A DNA stretch of 5,953 bases, taken from NCBI GenBank assembly GCA_002322525.1, contig DCOU01000113.1:1-5953 (forward strand), read 5' to 3'. The first letter of the stretch is position 1; the number at the start of each line of letters is the position of its first letter. The translations under genes were made by a program, and so were the position numbers. Below are positions 4,908-5,953 of this stretch, piece after piece. Source of the stretch: Candidatus Omnitrophica bacterium UBA1562 (GTDB lineage Bacteria; Omnitrophota; Gorgyraeia; Gygaellales; Profunditerraquicolaceae). The notes below the pieces were generated by a model, which was not told the origin of the DNA, did not search any database, and saw nothing but the letters and a program-made list of their open reading frames with translations.

Positions 4908-5953
4908 AGGATATCAAAGACCTGGACTTAAAAGAATTGGAAGAGATTTTAACGGGTTGGGGCGAGAGGCCTTTTCATGCGCGTCAGGTTTTTTCCTGGG
5001 TATATGAAAAAGGAGTTACGGATTTTGATACGATGAGTGATTTGCCTTCGGATTTAAGAGCGCGCCTGAAGAGAAACTTTTATATATTAAGCTTAAAGTT
5101 AATTAAAAGGATTAAATCGTATGATGGCACAGAGAAATTCCTTTTTGCATTAAAAGATAATAATTTTACCCCGCCCTTTCTTACCTTAAAGAAGCCTTCT
5201 GGAGTAGAAAGGGCGGGGTTTATTGAAGCGGTTATTATTCCTACTGGAAAAAGGATTACGGGTTGTATCTCTACGCAAGTCGGGTGTAAGTTTGCTTGCC
5301 GTTTTTGCGCCAGCGGCAGGTTAGGTTTTAAAAGAAACCTGACGAATCCAGAGATGATTGAAGAAGTATTGTATTTAAAGAATAACTCTCTAGATGCGAA
5401 GCTTACTCACATTGTATTTATGGGCATCGGCGAACCCTTGGATAATTATGATAATGTTATCAAGGCAATCCGCATTATAAATTCTCCTCAGAGTTTTAAT
5501 ATCGGCGCGCGCCGGATAACCATTTCTACTTGCGGTATTATACCCGGCATAGAAAGGCTCTCCGGAGAAGATTTGCAGATAGAATTATCCGTTTCACTGC
5601 ATGCTGCGGATGATAAAACTCGGTTGAGGCTTATGCCTATAAATAAAGTTTATCCTTTAAAAGATTTAATCACTGCCTGTCGCGAATATATCAGAAAGAC
5701 GAACCGCCAGATAACCTTTGAATATGTTTTAATTAAAGATATAAATTCTAGTTTGCAAAATGCGCTAAAATTAAGTAAAATATTAAAGGGCCTGAATTGT
5801 AAGGTTAATCTTATCCCTTGTAATGCTATAAACCCCGCCCCTGCGCGCAGGAGCGGGGTAAAAGAACTCAAGGTACAACCACCCGAGAAGTCAGAGATTT
5901 TATTATTTAGGGATTATCTCTTGAAATCCGGTATAAATGTTACTCTAAGAAGG
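4904..5953 (+). CDS. rlmN: RlmN, dual-specificity 23S rRNA/tRNA adenine-C2 methyltransferase (radical SAM), 3' end outside window
   Basis: RlmN methylates C2 of A2503 in 23S rRNA and of A37 in some tRNAs, using two SAM molecules and releasing 5'-deoxyadenosine. The frame is open for 350 codons to the window edge. Visible features are the N-terminal RPFHARQVFSWVY (22-34), YDGTEKFLF (73-81), ISTQVGCKFACRFCA with the cluster cysteines Cys128, Cys132 and Cys135, the SAM motif MGIGEPLDN (173-181), LSVSLHA (228-234) and RLRLMPINK (240-248). The sequence ends at GINVTLRR, just before the family's C-terminal catalytic Cys (normally in AACGQL), so that residue cannot be checked. Residues 88-105 and 310-319 are extra relative to the family and are encoded by palindromes. 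The TTG start overlaps the TGA of the synthetase and has a good ribosome binding site. RlmN is housekeeping, so sharing this transcript may be incidental. Confidence 0.93.
   Translation, partial: MKDIKDLDLKELEEILTGWGERPFHARQVFSWVYEKGVTDFDTMSDLPSDLRARLKRNFYILSLKLIKRIKSYDGTEKFLFALKDNNFTPPFLTLKKPSGVERAGFIEAVIIPTGKRITGCISTQVGCKFACRFCASGRLGFKRNLTNPEMIEEVLYLKNNSLDAKLTHIVFMGIGEPLDNYDNVIKAIRIINSPQSFNIGARRITISTCGIIPGIERLSGEDLQIELSVSLHAADDKTRLRLMPINKVYPLKDLITACREYIRKTNRQITFEYVLIKDINSSLQNALKLSKILKGLNCKVNLIPCNAINPAPARRSGVKELKVQPPEKSEILLFRDYLLKSGINVTLRR
5165..5222. repeat. In-frame palindromic insertion element inside rlmN, copy 1
   Basis: Perfect 14-bp inverted arms ACCCCGCCCTTTCT (5168-5181) and AGAAAGGGCGGGGT (5206-5219) enclose a 24-base centre. 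That centre holds a small AGAAG/CTTCT stem (5190-5194 with 5196-5200). TTTA occurs directly at both edges (5165-5168 and 5219-5222), as a target duplication would. Removing one TTTA plus the element deletes exactly 54 bases (18 codons) and turns the protein into DNNFIEAVIIP, the usual RlmN form. The palindrome therefore looks like an insertion that kept the reading frame. Confidence 0.8.
5829..5862. repeat. In-frame palindromic insertion element inside rlmN, copy 2
   Basis: Arms ACCCCGC (5832-5838) and GCGGGGT (5853-5859) continue, after one C/A mismatch, into the perfect palindrome CCTGCGCGCAGG (5840-5851), giving a 28-base hairpin. The direct repeat TAAA flanks it (5829-5832 and 5859-5862). 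Deleting one repeat plus the element removes 30 bases (10 codons: residues 310-319, NPAPARRSGV). This gives NLIPCNAIKELKVQPPEK, close to the usual RlmN NLIPYNP...KPPSEE stretch. The outer ends match copy 1 (ACCCCGCC), while the centre differs. Confidence 0.75.

Noticed and set aside
5650..5871. Antisense open frame opposite the end of rlmN
   Set aside because: The + strand encodes conserved RlmN residues throughout; the antisense frame is open by chance and crosses the palindrome.

Overview
This window is a compact, mostly co-directional (+ strand) bacterial gene cluster of moderate, slightly AT-rich composition. It encodes a partial MtnA/eIF2B-type sugar-phosphate isomerase, a class II aldolase with an SCP2-like C-terminal domain, an NAD(P)-type aldehyde dehydrogenase, an AMP-forming acyl-CoA synthetase and a partial RlmN. 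Nothing here fixes the taxonomy. The tight overlaps, the Lys/Ile-rich proteins and the dense small palindromes would fit an uncultured anaerobic lineage such as Omnitrophota, but that is a low-confidence guess.

Layout. At 1-768 is the C-terminal three quarters or so of the isomerase, whose start lies before the window. At 772-1773 is the aldolase fusion, and at 1770-3254 the aldehyde dehydrogenase, which overlaps the aldolase by ATGA. At 3255-3404 is a short intergenic stretch packed with three consecutive hairpins that reuse the hexamer AACTTA/TAAGTT. At 3405-4907 is the acyl-CoA synthetase. At 4904-5953 is RlmN, which starts at a TTG behind a clear AAGGAG and runs off the window end.

How the genes may work together. 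Isomerase plus class II aldolase is the core of the known DHAP shunt (5-deoxypentose or 5-methylthioribose salvage). In it a 5-substituted ribose 1-phosphate becomes the ribulose 1-phosphate and is split into dihydroxyacetone phosphate and an aldehyde. The next two genes could oxidise that aldehyde to the acid and activate it to a CoA thioester. Two points suggest the aldehyde may be larger and more hydrophobic than acetaldehyde: the lipid-binding-type SCP2 domain on the aldolase, and a ligase of the roughly 500-residue acyl-CoA synthetase type rather than the longer acetyl-CoA synthetase type. This is inference.

The other notable signal lies inside rlmN. Two GC-rich palindromes sit in frame in the coding sequence, at 5165-5222 and 5829-5862. 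Each is bounded by a 4-bp direct repeat (TTTA and TAAA), and removing each one restores a protein that reads like ordinary RlmN. They look like a protein-tolerated palindromic mini-element, similar in concept to Rickettsia palindromic elements. A related C-run/G-run hairpin lies in the intergenic region at 3307-3344.
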